Shown: positions 43,685-52,869, counted from the first letter of the stretch. The stretch: 64,000 nt of DNA from Prauserella marina (GCF_002240355.1 NZ_CP016353.1:5185001-5249000), one strand, 5' to 3'. Made by a program: numbers and translations. Notes: generated from the letters alone by a model not told the origin.

Positions 43685-45355
43685 TCAGGCGAGCTTCGCG
43701 AGCTGATCGCTCAGGGTGTCGAGCCCCATGTTGCCCATCCGCAACGCCTTCGTATGGAAGTCCTTGAGGTCGAAGGAACTTCCCTGCCGCAGCTGGGCAT
43801 CCTCCCTCGCCCGCAGCCACAAACGCTCCCCCAGCTTGTAGGCGGGGGCTTGCCCCGGCCAGCCGAGGTAGCGGTCGATCTCGTCCCGCACGTGATCGGC
43901 GTCGGTGATGGTCCTGGTGAGCATGAACTCCAGCCCGAGTTCCGGAGTCCAGCGCTCACCCTCGTGGAACCCGGTGCCCGCCGGGATCTCCAGTTCGAGG
44001 TGCATCCCGATGTCGATGACGACGCGAGCCGCCCTGAACAAATGCGCGTCGAGCATGCCGAGCAGGTTGCCGTCGTCGGAGAGGTAGCCGAGATCCCGCA
44101 TCAGCCGCTCGGCGTACAGCGCCCAGCCTTCGCCGTGGCCCGACGTGAAACCGAGCAGCCGCTGGAACTTGTTCAGGGTCGCCGACTGGTGGACGGCCGT
44201 TCCGAGCTGGAGATGGTGGCCGGGAACGCCCTCGTGGTAGACGGTGCTGACCTCGCGCCAGGTCGAGAAGAAGTCCTTGTCAGGAGGAACCGACCACCAC
44301 ATGGTTCCCGGCCTTGAGAAGTCCTCGTTCGGCGAGGTGTAGTACGCGCCGACCCCACCGCCTGGCGGCGCGATGCGGCAGTCGAGTCCCATCAGCGCTT
44401 CGGGGATGTCGAAATGCTTGCCACGCAACGAATCCAGCGCCTCGTCGGAGAGCTCGCGCATCCACCGCTCGAAGGCGGCATGGCCGCGTACGTGGTAGCG
44501 CTCGTCCGCGTCGAGCGCGGCCGCGGCTTCGGCCAGCGTCGCACCCGGTTTGATGCGCGCGGCGACCTCCAGTGCTTCCCGCTCGACGCGGGCGAACTCG
44601 GCCCAGCCCCATTCGTAGGCTTCCCGCAGGTCCAGCTCGGAGCCGACGAAGTACCGCGACCACAACCGGTAGACGTCCTCACCGACGGCGTCCTTCGTCG
44701 CGGCCCTCGGAGCCAGTTCGGCTCGCAGGAATCCGGCCAGCTCGGCGTATGCCTCCTGGGCTGTGGCCGCCGCCTGCCGCAACCGCTCCCTCAGGCTTTC
44801 CGGAACGCCGTTCGCCTGCTGGACGGCCGAATCGAAGAACCCGGTCTCCCCGGTCAGGCCCGCCCACACCTCAGCCTGTTCCGCGACCTTGCCGACCTGG
44901 CGCAGCGCGGCGGGGCGGCCCGCGTCGGCCGCGGCGAGCAGGGATGCCCTCACGCCGTCGAGAGCCGATGGCACGGCGGCCATCCTGGCCGCGATGTTGT
45001 CCCAGTGTTGCTCCGTGTCCTGGGGCATGAGGTCGAACACCGAGCGCACCTCTTGGACGGGGCTCTCGATGACGTTGAGCGAGGCGACGTCGAGACCTGC
45101 CTCGTGCAGCTCGACCTCCAGCCCGATCCGCTCCGTGAAGACGGCTTTGGCCACGCGCTCGCCCTCGTCGGCCGGCTCGGCTTCGGCGAGATCACGCAAG
45201 GCTCGCTTCGCGATCGACGCACGCGCCGCGTGCCCTTCCGGCGAGTAGTCGGTGAGCTGACTGTCGTAGTCGGAAATTCCTACCGTCGTCGCCACGCACG
45301 GGTGAGCGGCGGCGAAATCGTCGACGTACCGATCGCTGATCTCGTGGACACGCAT
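43685..45355 (-). CDS. DUF885 protein, probable zinc peptidase
   Basis: 556 residues, full length for the family. The metal-site block HEGVPGHH is at 374-381, followed by GLLGFTSGHGEGWALYAERL, both invariant DUF885 motifs that resemble the metal-binding part of M3-like peptidases. There is no signal peptide, so it should be cytoplasmic. It is strongly acidic. It lies 17 bases after metF on the same strand, so both may share a message, though no functional link is known. Substrate unknown. Confidence 0.85.
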   Translation of the reverse strand: MRVHEISDRYVDDFAAAHPCVATTVGISDYDSQLTDYSPEGHAARASIAKRALRDLAEAEPADEGERVAKAVFTERIGLEVELHEAGLDVASLNVIESPVQEVRSVFDLMPQDTEQHWDNIAARMAAVPSALDGVRASLLAAADAGRPAALRQVGKVAEQAEVWAGLTGETGFFDSAVQQANGVPESLRERLRQAAATAQEAYAELAGFLRAELAPRAATKDAVGEDVYRLWSRYFVGSELDLREAYEWGWAEFARVEREALEVAARIKPGATLAEAAAALDADERYHVRGHAAFERWMRELSDEALDSLRGKHFDIPEALMGLDCRIAPPGGGVGAYYTSPNEDFSRPGTMWWSVPPDKDFFSTWREVSTVYHEGVPGHHLQLGTAVHQSATLNKFQRLLGFTSGHGEGWALYAERLMRDLGYLSDDGNLLGMLDAHLFRAARVVIDIGMHLELEIPAGTGFHEGERWTPELGLEFMLTRTITDADHVRDEIDRYLGWPGQAPAYKLGERLWLRAREDAQLRQGSSFDLKDFHTKALRMGNMGLDTLSDQLAKLA

Positions 45356-45372
45356 GAGCGCACGCTACCCGG

Positions 45373-46257
45373 TCAGGCCCGTGCCGGGACCAGTCCCAAT
45401 CTCCCGACGAGGTCGCGCGTGGCTTTCGAGCGATTGAAGGTGTAGAAGTGCAGCGAGGGCACGCCCTCGTCGAGCAGCCGCTGTCCGAGCTCGGTAACCA
45501 CGTCGAGCCCCTCCGCCCGAAACGCTTTCGGGTCGTCCTTGAGCGGCTCCAGCCGGTCAAGCAGAGCCGACGGCGCTTTCGCCCCGGAAAGCTCGATGGT
45601 CTTGGCGAGCGTGCGCGGCGTGGTCAGCGGCATGATCCCGGGCAGGACCAGCGCGTCGCAGCCCGTCGCGGCGACGCGGTCGCGCAGCCGGAGGAAGTCG
45701 TCGGCCTCGAAGAAGAGCTGGGCGATGCCGAAGTCGGCTCCGGCGTTGAACTTCCGAACGAGGTGCTTGGTGTCGGTAGCCAGATCAGGCGAACGCGGGT
45801 GGCCGTAGGGAAACGCGGAGACACCGACGCAGAAGTCGCCGAGTGAGCGGATGAGCGCGACGAGTTCCTCCGCGTAGCCCAGTCCTTCCGGGTGCCGCGC
45901 CCACTCGCCGTAGGGATCGCCTGGGGGGTCGCCGCGCAGCGCCAGTATGTTCCGCACGCCGACGGCGGCGTACCAGCCGATGACGTTGCGTAGTTCGGCG
46001 ACGGAGTGGTCGACGGCGGTGAGATGCGCCATCGGTACCAGCGTCGTTTCGGTGGCGACCCTCGCGATGCTCCGAATCGTGCCGTCCCTGCTCGTCCCCC
46101 CTGCGCCATAGGTAATGGAGACGTAGGCGGGGTCGAGTTGTTCGAGGTCCCTGATCGCGCGCCACATGACGGCCTCGTCGGTTTCGTCGCGTGGAGGGAA
46201 GAACTCAATGGAGAACACGGGGCGCTCGCCACGCATCCGCTCGATCACCGACGTCAT
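45373..46257 (-). CDS. metF: Methylenetetrahydrofolate reductase
   Basis: 294 residues from ATG 46257. FAD-dependent TIM barrel reducing methylene-THF to methyl-THF for methionine synthesis. Blocks: FSIEFFPPRDETDEAV (start of barrel), YVSITYGAGGTSRDGTI, HLTAVDHS, NILALRGDPPGDPYG, and GADFGIAQLFFEADDF. The position opposite idsA corresponds to Rv2172c of M. tuberculosis. The 60-base divergent region to idsA holds both promoters; it contains GTTAC repeated at 46265 and 46284. Confidence 0.93.
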   Translation of the reverse strand: MTSVIERMRGERPVFSIEFFPPRDETDEAVMWRAIRDLEQLDPAYVSITYGAGGTSRDGTIRSIARVATETTLVPMAHLTAVDHSVAELRNVIGWYAAVGVRNILALRGDPPGDPYGEWARHPEGLGYAEELVALIRSLGDFCVGVSAFPYGHPRSPDLATDTKHLVRKFNAGADFGIAQLFFEADDFLRLRDRVAATGCDALVLPGIMPLTTPRTLAKTIELSGAKAPSALLDRLEPLKDDPKAFRAEGLDVVTELGQRLLDEGVPSLHFYTFNRSKATRDLVGRLGLVPARA

Positions 46258-46317
46258 AGGCGTATGTTACGTGCTACGTCCGTGTTACCCGCCGCGTCGG
46301 CCTGGGACGATGGGGGC

Positions 46318-47427
46318 ATGAACGACCCCGTCCCCGCCACAGTCCCCGATTACGACGCGGACCTGCCCGCCCATGTGGAGCGTGCGCTGGCCGAGTTCCT
46401 GAGCGGGGCAGGCGAATCCATCGGCAGCAGAGAACCCACGTTCGCCCCCGCGACCTCGGCACTGCGCGAGTTCGTGCTCGGCGGGGGAAAACGGCTGCGT
46501 CCCACGTTCGCATGGTGGGCGTGGCGGGGCGCCGGTGGCGACCCCGCCGGCGATGACGCGCCGGGGGTCATTCAGGTCGCGGCCAGTCTTGAGCTGATAC
46601 AGGCGTGTGCGCTGATTCACGACGACGTCCTCGACTCGTCCGACTCCCGGCGCGGTTCACCGACCGTGCACGTCGCCTTCACGAGGCGCCATGCCGACGA
46701 GGGGTGGCTCGGGTCACCGGAATCCTTCGGGCTCGCCGCGGCGGTGCTCATCGGCGACCTCGCGCTCGCCTGGGCCGACGACATGTTCGCCGACGCGCCC
46801 CTTCCCTCCTCGACACTGCGGGCGGCGAGGCCCGCCTGGCGGGCGATGCGGACCGAGGTGCTGGCCGGTCAGTATCTCGACGTGCGCACGCAGGCAACGG
46901 GCGACGCCACCGTCGAAGCGGCGATGCGGGTGGCAAGGCTCAAGACGGCGGCCTACACCGTGCAGCGGCCGCTGCATCTCGGCGCCGCGCTTGCCGGGGC
47001 CGATACCGGGCTCGTCGAGCGACTGCTCGCCTTCGGTGGTGATCTCGGCGTCGCGTTCCAGCTCAGGGACGACCTGCTCGGAGTATTCGGCGACCCTTCC
47101 GTCACCGGGAAACCCGCCGGCGACGATCTGCGGGAGGGCAAGCGGACGCTGCTCGTCGCGCTCGGCCTTCACCACGCGAACGAGCGGGGCAAGGTGACCG
47201 AGCACGACACGATCGCCTCCGCGATCGGCAACGCCGATCTCGGTACGTCCGATGTGGAGCGGGTGCGGGCCGCGCTGGACGACCTCGGAGCCGTCGAGGA
47301 GGTGGAGCGCAGGATCGACGAGCTCACCGAGTCGGCGCTCGCGTCTCTGCGGCTGGCCTCGCTCGACGAACCCGCGGCGACACAACTCACGGCACTCGCC
47401 GCCAAGGCGACGAAGCGAGCCTACTGA
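46318..47427 (+). CDS. idsA: Polyprenyl (geranylgeranyl-type) diphosphate synthase
   Basis: 369 residues from ATG 46318 with TGGGGG just upstream. First Asp-rich motif DDVLDSSD after LIQACALIH; second LRDDLLGVFGD with GKPAGDDLREGKRT. It condenses isopentenyl diphosphate with an allylic diphosphate; product length cannot be read with certainty, but direct coupling to phytoene genes argues for C20 GGPP. It is the positional counterpart of idsA2 (Rv2173). The TGA stop overlaps the ATG of the next gene (TGATG), making a coupled carotenoid operon. Confidence 0.9.
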   Translation: MNDPVPATVPDYDADLPAHVERALAEFLSGAGESIGSREPTFAPATSALREFVLGGGKRLRPTFAWWAWRGAGGDPAGDDAPGVIQVAASLELIQACALIHDDVLDSSDSRRGSPTVHVAFTRRHADEGWLGSPESFGLAAAVLIGDLALAWADDMFADAPLPSSTLRAARPAWRAMRTEVLAGQYLDVRTQATGDATVEAAMRVARLKTAAYTVQRPLHLGAALAGADTGLVERLLAFGGDLGVAFQLRDDLLGVFGDPSVTGKPAGDDLREGKRTLLVALGLHHANERGKVTEHDTIASAIGNADLGTSDVERVRAALDDLGAVEEVERRIDELTESALASLRLASLDEPAATQLTALAAKATKRAY

Positions 47428-48905
47428 TGCGCACCGTGCGCGGTGGCGAGAACGTCGCCGTCGTCGGTGGCGGGCTCGCCGGTCTCTCGGCCGCGCTGCA
47501 CCTGCTCGGCGCCGGAAGGCAGGTCACGGTGTTCGAGCAGGAACCGAGACCGGGCGGAAGGGCGGGTGGTTTCGCCGCGAGCGGACGACACGGCGACGTG
47601 ATCGACAGTGGAGCAAGCGTGCTGACGATGCCGGAGTACGCTGAGGAGGCGTTCGCGGCCGTCGGCGTGCGGATGGCCGACCTGCTGACCCTGCGCAAAC
47701 TCGATCCCGCCTACCGCGCGCACTTCGCCGACGGCAGCAGCATCCGGCTCTACACCGAGGCCGATGCCATGGAGGAGGAGATCCGCCGCGTCGCGGGCCC
47801 CGCGGAGGCCGAGGGCTACCGCCGGCTCCGCCGCTGGCTCACCGAGTTGTACGCGGTGCAGCGCGACCGGTTCATCGGTTCGAACTTCGACTCGCCGTTC
47901 GATCTACTCAGGCCGGAGCTGGTGAAATTGGCCGCGCTGGGCGGTTTCGGCAGACTCGGACCGAAAATCGGAAGCTTCCTGCGGGACGAGCGGGTGCGGA
48001 GGCTGTTCTCGTTCCAATCGCTCTACGCGGGACTCGATCCGGCGCGAGCACTCGGCGCCTACGGCGTCATTTCCTATATGGACACCGTCGGCGGCGTGTA
48101 CTACCCGGTGGGCGGCATGTCCCGGGTCGCCGAAGCCATGGCGAAAGCCGTCGAGCTGGCCGGTGGCCAGGTGCGGTACTCGTCGCGGGTGGCCTGGCTT
48201 GAGCGCGTCGGTCACCGGGTCCGCGCGGTCCGTACCGCTGAGGGGCAGCGAAGCGAATGCGACGCCGTCGTGCTCGCGACGGAACTCACCGGCGCCTACC
48301 GGCTACTGGGTATCCGGCCGCGCCGCGCGCTGCCGTTGCGCTTCGCGCCGTCGGCTTTCGTACTGCACGGCAACAGCGCGAGGGGGTGGAGCGAACTCGA
48401 CCACCACACGATCTTCTTCGGCAGGGCGTGGTCCGGCACGTTCGACGAGATCATCAGGCAGGGCAAGCTGATGAGCGATCCCTCGCTGCTGGTGACCAAC
48501 CCCACCCGGTCGGAGCCAGGGCTTTCCTTCTCCGGCCGCGAACTGATTTCGGTGCTCGCCCCCGCGCCCAACACGCGGGCGGCCGGGATCGACTGGCCGA
48601 GCGTCGGCCCCGCCTATCGCGACGAATTGTTGCGAAATCTGGAAAAACGCGGATTGCCGGGTTTCGCGGGCGATGTCGAGGTCACCGACACCGTGACGCC
48701 GGCCGACTGGGCACGAAAGGGTCTCGGCGCGGGGACCCCATTCTCACTGGCCCACACCTTCGGCCAAACCGGACCGTTCCGCCCCGCGAATCTCGTGCGG
48801 GGAGCCGAGAACGTGGTACTCGCCGGTTGCGGGACCACCCCCGGCGTCGGCATCCCGCCCGTGTTGATCTCGGGAAGGCTCGCGGCGACGAGGATCACCG
48901 GCTGA
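47427..48905 (+). CDS. crtI: Phytoene desaturase (CrtI/CrtN type)
   Basis: 492 residues. N-terminal FAD Rossmann NVAVVGGGLAGLSAALHLLG followed by FEQEPRPGGRAGGF. The C-terminal carotenoid-oxidase region ends GCGTTPGVGIPPVLISGRLA, the normal CrtI FAD tail. It desaturates phytoene to neurosporene or lycopene. The start shares bases with the idsA stop, and the stop overlaps the crtB ATG (TGATG). The number of desaturation steps cannot be told. No lycopene cyclase is visible in the window. Confidence 0.92.
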   Translation: MRTVRGGENVAVVGGGLAGLSAALHLLGAGRQVTVFEQEPRPGGRAGGFAASGRHGDVIDSGASVLTMPEYAEEAFAAVGVRMADLLTLRKLDPAYRAHFADGSSIRLYTEADAMEEEIRRVAGPAEAEGYRRLRRWLTELYAVQRDRFIGSNFDSPFDLLRPELVKLAALGGFGRLGPKIGSFLRDERVRRLFSFQSLYAGLDPARALGAYGVISYMDTVGGVYYPVGGMSRVAEAMAKAVELAGGQVRYSSRVAWLERVGHRVRAVRTAEGQRSECDAVVLATELTGAYRLLGIRPRRALPLRFAPSAFVLHGNSARGWSELDHHTIFFGRAWSGTFDEIIRQGKLMSDPSLLVTNPTRSEPGLSFSGRELISVLAPAPNTRAAGIDWPSVGPAYRDELLRNLEKRGLPGFAGDVEVTDTVTPADWARKGLGAGTPFSLAHTFGQTGPFRPANLVRGAENVVLAGCGTTPGVGIPPVLISGRLAATRITG

Positions 48906-49780
48906 TGGAGCTGGCGACGGCATACGCGACGTGCAGGCGCATCAACGCGCGGCACGGGCGGACGTTCTTTCTCGCGACCAGGCTCCTTCCCGCGCGCGCG
49001 AGACCGGCGGCACACGCGCTGTACGGCTTCGCCCGCTCCGTCGACGAACTCGTCGACAATCCGCGCGACGGCAGCGACCCCGCCGCGATGCTCGATGCCT
49101 GTTCCCGTGCGCTCGACCGGGTTTACGCTCGCGGAAAGCCCCTTACCGATCCGGTACTGCTTGCCTTCGCCGACACGGTCGGGCGCTACGGCCTCGAAAG
49201 AGAACTCTTCGACGCCTTCCTGCATTCGATGAAGCTGGACCTTTCGGTACGCGAGTACGCGACGTTCACCGAACTCGCCGAGTACACGCACGGCTCGGCC
49301 GAGGTGATCGGCCTGCAAATGCTTCCCGTCCTTGGCACGGTCGTCCCGCACCACGAAGCCGCCCCCTACGCGGCCGCGCTCGGGGAAGCGTTCCAGCTCA
49401 CCAACTTCCTGCGCGACGTCGGTGAGGATCTTGAGCGGGGCAGGCTCTACCTTCCGACGGAAGAACTCGCCGCGTACGGCGTCGAAAGGCAACGGCTCGA
49501 ATGGGCGTGGCACACGGGAGGCACCGACCGCGGGATCACGAGGGCGCTCGCGGCTCTCGTCGCGCGCAACAGGGCGGTGTATCGGAGGGCGAAACCGGGT
49601 ATTCCGCTGCTGCGCAAGGAATCCCGCTCGTGCGTACGGACGGCGCTGACCCTGTACGAAGGCATCCTCGACGAGATCGTCGCCGCGGACTACAACGTCC
49701 TCGGCGGGCGGGTCGCCGTGCCGAGAAGGAGACGCTTCACGGTCGCGGGAACCGCGATCCTCACTAGGCTGTGGACATGA
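48905..49780 (+). CDS. crtB: Phytoene synthase
   Basis: 291 residues from ATG 48905, coupled to crtI; a much longer open frame is a shadow. First Asp-rich region GFARSVDELVDNPRDG, second QLTNFLRDVGEDLERGR, both intact. It joins two GGPP molecules head to head to phytoene. N-terminal block RRINARHGRTFFLATRLLP is typical. The stop overlaps the start of the F420-type oxidoreductase (ATGA). Confidence 0.93.
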   Translation: MELATAYATCRRINARHGRTFFLATRLLPARARPAAHALYGFARSVDELVDNPRDGSDPAAMLDACSRALDRVYARGKPLTDPVLLAFADTVGRYGLERELFDAFLHSMKLDLSVREYATFTELAEYTHGSAEVIGLQMLPVLGTVVPHHEAAPYAAALGEAFQLTNFLRDVGEDLERGRLYLPTEELAAYGVERQRLEWAWHTGGTDRGITRALAALVARNRAVYRRAKPGIPLLRKESRSCVRTALTLYEGILDEIVAADYNVLGGRVAVPRRRRFTVAGTAILTRLWT

Positions 49781-50565
49781 CGACAGCAGCCAACCGGCCC
49801 GTCCGAATCGGACTCCAGCTCCAGCCGCAGCACGCCGACTACGCCGCCATCCGGCGCGCCGCGTCGGAGGCCGAGGAACTCGGCGTCGACATCGTGTTCA
49901 ACTGGGACCACTTCTACCCGCTCTACGGCGATCCCGTCGGCAAGCACTTCGAGTGCTGGACCATGCTGGGCGCGTGGGCTGAGTCGACGACACGGGTCGA
50001 GATCGGCGCGCTCGTGACGTGCAACAGCTACCGCAATCCGGAACTACTCGCCGACATGGCTCGCACCGTCGACCACATCAGCGGGGGAAGGCTCATCCTC
50101 GGCATCGGGTCCGGCTGGTTCGAGAAGGACTACACGGAGTACGGCTACGAGTTCGGCACGGCCGGCGGCAGGCTCGACGCGCTCGCCGAATCGCTGCCGA
50201 GGATCGAGAAGAGGCTCGCCGAGCTCAACCCTGCCCCCACCCGCAAGATCCCGGTGCTGATCGGCGGTGGCGGCGAGAAGAAGACGCTCAGGCTGGTCGC
50301 CGAGCACGCCGACATCTGGCACGGGTTCGGCGACGTCGAGATCGCCTCCCGCAAGGTGCGGATCCTCGACCAGCACTGCGCGGACGTCGGAAGGGACCCC
50401 GCCGAGATCGAGCGCTCCGTCGGCGTGCGCGGCAACCCCGAGGATTCCGGCGACGGCCTGCTGAATGCGGGCATCACCATGTTCACCGTCGCGGAAGGCG
50501 GACCCGACTACGACCTGAGCACGCTGCGCAAGTGGATCGCGTGGCGCGACGCCCAGCAGAGCTGA
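49777..50565 (+). CDS. LLM-class F420-dependent oxidoreductase coupled to crtB
   Basis: 262 residues from ATG 49777 (overlaps crtB stop; an earlier GTG 49771 would overlap crtB more). Luciferase-like TIM barrel: IVFNWDHFYPLYGDPVGKH, IGALVTCNSYRNPELLADMA, SGGRLILGIGSGWFEKDYTE and KIPVLIGGGGEKKTLRLVAE are family blocks. It uses reduced F420 or flavin. The coupling to carotenoid genes suggests carotenoid modification, but it may simply share the message. A strong terminator follows immediately. Confidence 0.85.
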   Translation: MTTAANRPVRIGLQLQPQHADYAAIRRAASEAEELGVDIVFNWDHFYPLYGDPVGKHFECWTMLGAWAESTTRVEIGALVTCNSYRNPELLADMARTVDHISGGRLILGIGSGWFEKDYTEYGYEFGTAGGRLDALAESLPRIEKRLAELNPAPTRKIPVLIGGGGEKKTLRLVAEHADIWHGFGDVEIASRKVRILDQHCADVGRDPAEIERSVGVRGNPEDSGDGLLNAGITMFTVAEGGPDYDLSTLRKWIAWRDAQQS

Positions 50566-50569
50566 GTTC

Positions 50570-50603
50570 CTGAGCAGGGCGGGCACCGGTCCGCCCTGCT
50601 CAG
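50570..50603. terminator. Bidirectional terminator between the crt operon and the CGNR gene
   Basis: CTGAGCAGGGCGG (50570-50582) pairs with CCGCCCTGCTCAG (50591-50603), thirteen perfect pairs around an 8-base loop. It starts five bases after the LLM gene stop and overlaps the stop codon of the converging CGNR gene. Confidence 0.8.
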
Positions 50604-51148
50604 CCGCGCTTGCGGTGTGCCGCGACCCGTTCCCTCGTCGCACAGCGCGTCGAGCAGTACCTGCGAGGACTCCCGCCACCGAGATCGACGAACGGCCTTC
50701 CGCACGACTCCGAGGCGCACAACCCTCCCGGTGGCCGCTGCCGGTCGGTGAGCAGCACGGCGAAGGCGAGACAGGACGAGGTCACCAGCCACCTGCCCCA
50801 CGGGCCGTCGTCGTCCGCGTCGATGTGCAGGTGCCAAGGGTGTTCGCCGCCGTGGCTGGTCAGCCGTGGTGGTGCCGCGTTGGCCGCGAGCAGGTCGTTG
50901 AGGACGGCGGCGGCCTCGGCCACGCCCTCGGCGGCGAACACGGCCCTCAGCGCGTGCGCGGCGGCCCGCAATTCGCCGACGTCGGCGGCGGTGAGGCCGA
51001 GCGGCTCCTTCTCCCCGTGCGTCACCAGCACGTCGGTGACCAGTTCGACGGTGGGCCGTTCCCGCAGCAGCACATCCATCAGTTCGACGGCGCGCTGGGC
51101 CGCGGCACGCGCCGAACCACCGGGAATTCTGTCCTCGCCGACCATCAT
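50600..51148 (-). CDS. CGNR zinc-finger regulator
   Basis: 182 residues from ATG 51148. The N-terminal ABATE-like helical domain (about 20-130) is followed by the CGNR zinc finger: CASESCGRPFVDLGGGSPRR with the second Cys pair in RYCSTRCATRERV. CGNR proteins are putative ligand-responsive transcription factors. No Shine-Dalgarno is present; TACACT on the minus strand (51160-51155) ends six bases before the ATG, which fits a leaderless mRNA. It is divergent from an MFS transporter that has the mirror arrangement, so it probably controls itself and that pump. Confidence 0.85.
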   Translation of the reverse strand: MMVGEDRIPGGSARAAAQRAVELMDVLLRERPTVELVTDVLVTHGEKEPLGLTAADVGELRAAAHALRAVFAAEGVAEAAAVLNDLLAANAAPPRLTSHGGEHPWHLHIDADDDGPWGRWLVTSSCLAFAVLLTDRQRPPGGLCASESCGRPFVDLGGGSPRRYCSTRCATRERVAAHRKRG

Positions 51149-51154
51149 GTCGTC

Positions 51155-51164
51155 AGTGTAACGT
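51155..51164. promoter_or_regulatory. Overlapping divergent leaderless promoters (CGNR / MFS)
   Basis: AGTGTAACGT contains TAACGT (51159-51164, plus strand) seven bases before the MFS GTG at 51172, and TACACT (minus strand, 51160-51155) six bases before the CGNR ATG at 51148. The two -10 hexamers share the TA at 51159-51160. Neither gene has a ribosome site. Transcription in one direction should exclude the other. The -10 calls are by eye. Confidence 0.6.
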
Positions 51165-51171
51165 CTCCTTT

Positions 51172-52386
51172 GTGTCAAGCCGTTACAGTCTGGGTGGCTA
51201 TCTCGCCGGAGCCACCTCCGCCAGGGTGGGCGACGAGATGTCCGGCCCAGCGCTGCTCCTCGTGGGACTGGCCGCGACGGGGTCGGTGACCACCGCGTCC
51301 GTCCTGCTCACGGCGTTGACCGCGACGGCGGCGCTCGGCGGACCGGTACTCGGCGCTCTGCTCGATCGCAGCGCGAGGCCAGGCCGGGTACTCGCGCTGA
51401 CCCTCGCGGGCTACGCGACCGGGCTCGCGATCGTGCTGACGAGCGTCGGTCACCTTCCCGTCGCCGTCGTCGCGCTCGTCGCCGCCCTCACCGGCCTGCT
51501 CAACCCCGCCGTGGCAGGCGGCTGGACCGCCCAGTTGCCTCGCGTCGTGCCATCGGAGCGGTTCGGCAGGGCCAACGGCCTCGACGCGCTGACCTTCGGC
51601 GCGGCGAGTCCCGCGGGACCCGCCCTGGCGGGGCTCGTGGCGACCGCGGCAGGCGCGCCAACCGCCATGATCGTGGCCATCGTGGCGGTGGCCGCCTCGG
51701 CTCCGGCCGCGATCCGGCTCCCTCCGCCTGGCGCTCAGCGAGGGAAACGCGGGGTGCTGCGCACGGAATTGGCGACCGGGTTCCGCGCCATCGTCACCAA
51801 CCGCCCGCTGCTGCGAGCCACCAGCACGTCGATGGTGTCCTTCGCGGGCGTCGGCATGTTCATCGTGTGCGCGCCGCTGCTCGGCGAGCAACGGTTCGGC
51901 TCGGCGAACACCGGCGCGTTGTTGCTCGCCGCGCTCGCCGCCGCCGCGGTGTCGGCCAACGCGGTGCTGGCCCGCAAACCCGGCCTGCTGCGCCCCGGCA
52001 CCATGCTGCTCGGCAGCACCGTGCTGCTCTGCGCCGGTCTGCTGCTCACCGCACTGACCACCTCACCGGTGATCGTCGTCGGTGCCGTGCTGCTCGCCGG
52101 CATCGGCGAAGGACCACAACTCACCGCGCTGTTCGCCATCCGGCATCAGCACGCGCCGGATGGCATGCGGGCACAGATCTTCACGACGGGAGCCAGCCTG
52201 AAGATCGCCGGGTTCGCAGCGGGAACCGCCGTCGCGGGCCCGCTCGCGGCGATGTCGCTTCCGGCATGCCTCGCCGTCGCCGCGGGATTCGAGGCACTCG
52301 CGGCTCTGCTGTTCCTGTGCCTGCCGGATACCAGGCGCGGGAGGAACGAAAGGCCTAGAAGGCCATCGCCTGAGCGCGCCGTTTGA
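51172..52386 (+). CDS. MFS transporter, probable exporter
   Basis: 404 residues from GTG 51172 (leaderless, see the promoter entry). About 12 TM helices. The N-terminus SSRYSLGGYLAGATSARVGD and loop LLDRSARPGRVL after TM2 follow the MFS drug-exporter pattern. The central loop is GAQRGKRGVLRTEL. Substrate unknown; divergence from a CGNR regulator suggests an inducible pump. The 3' end overlaps the converging Rv2175c-like gene by 32 bases. It has very high Ala/Leu/Val content, as expected for a small-loop MFS protein. Confidence 0.82.
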   Translation: MSSRYSLGGYLAGATSARVGDEMSGPALLLVGLAATGSVTTASVLLTALTATAALGGPVLGALLDRSARPGRVLALTLAGYATGLAIVLTSVGHLPVAVVALVAALTGLLNPAVAGGWTAQLPRVVPSERFGRANGLDALTFGAASPAGPALAGLVATAAGAPTAMIVAIVAVAASAPAAIRLPPPGAQRGKRGVLRTELATGFRAIVTNRPLLRATSTSMVSFAGVGMFIVCAPLLGEQRFGSANTGALLLAALAAAAVSANAVLARKPGLLRPGTMLLGSTVLLCAGLLLTALTTSPVIVVGAVLLAGIGEGPQLTALFAIRHQHAPDGMRAQIFTTGASLKIAGFAAGTAVAGPLAAMSLPACLAVAAGFEALAALLFLCLPDTRRGRNERPRRPSPERAV

Positions 52387-52723
52387 CCTCGGTGCCGTGA
52401 CTCGTGCGCAGGGCGTTGATCGGGGTGACGCCCGGCAGGGTTTCGTCGGCCGCGAACAACCAGCGCAGCATCTCCGTGCGGCTGAATCCCGCGTCGGAGA
52501 GCACCGTGATGGTGCCTGCCAGCCCCTTGACGGCCCCACCGTCGCCGAGGAAATCGGCGGGGATGACCAGGTCACCGTCCCGGCGGACGGCAATGAGCTG
52601 ACCGTCCCTCAGCATCTGGCGGACTTTGTTCGACGACTGGCCGATGACATCGGCGACCTGGCCGATCTGCAACACCGCGACCTCGGCATCCAGCACATCG
52701 TCAGCGATAGGGATCGCACTCAC
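52355..52723 (-). CDS. Rv2175c-like DNA-binding protein, probable PknL substrate
   Basis: 122 residues from GTG 52723. An N-terminal winged-helix DNA-binding pattern AVLQIGQVADVIGQSSNKVR and MLRDGQLIAVRRDGDLVIP is followed by a second domain with GFSRTEMLRWLFAADETLPG. In Mycobacterium the homologue Rv2175c is divergent from pknL and is phosphorylated by it, which reduces DNA binding. The same divergent pair is present here. Orthology is inferred from this order and the fold pattern. Its DNA target is not known. Confidence 0.8.
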   Translation of the reverse strand: MSAIPIADDVLDAEVAVLQIGQVADVIGQSSNKVRQMLRDGQLIAVRRDGDLVIPADFLGDGGAVKGLAGTITVLSDAGFSRTEMLRWLFAADETLPGVTPINALRTSHGTEVKRRAQAMAF

Positions 52724-52869
52724 GCCTACTACCTTGCCACATCACTCCTCGGGCTACGCGGGCGTTGTTCCCGGCGGCCCAGCGGGCACGGGCTCGGGGA
52801 GCAGGCGAGGAAGCGTACTGAGGGCACTGTGGACGGGGGCAACTCCACCCGACCGTAGGATCGGGCGCT

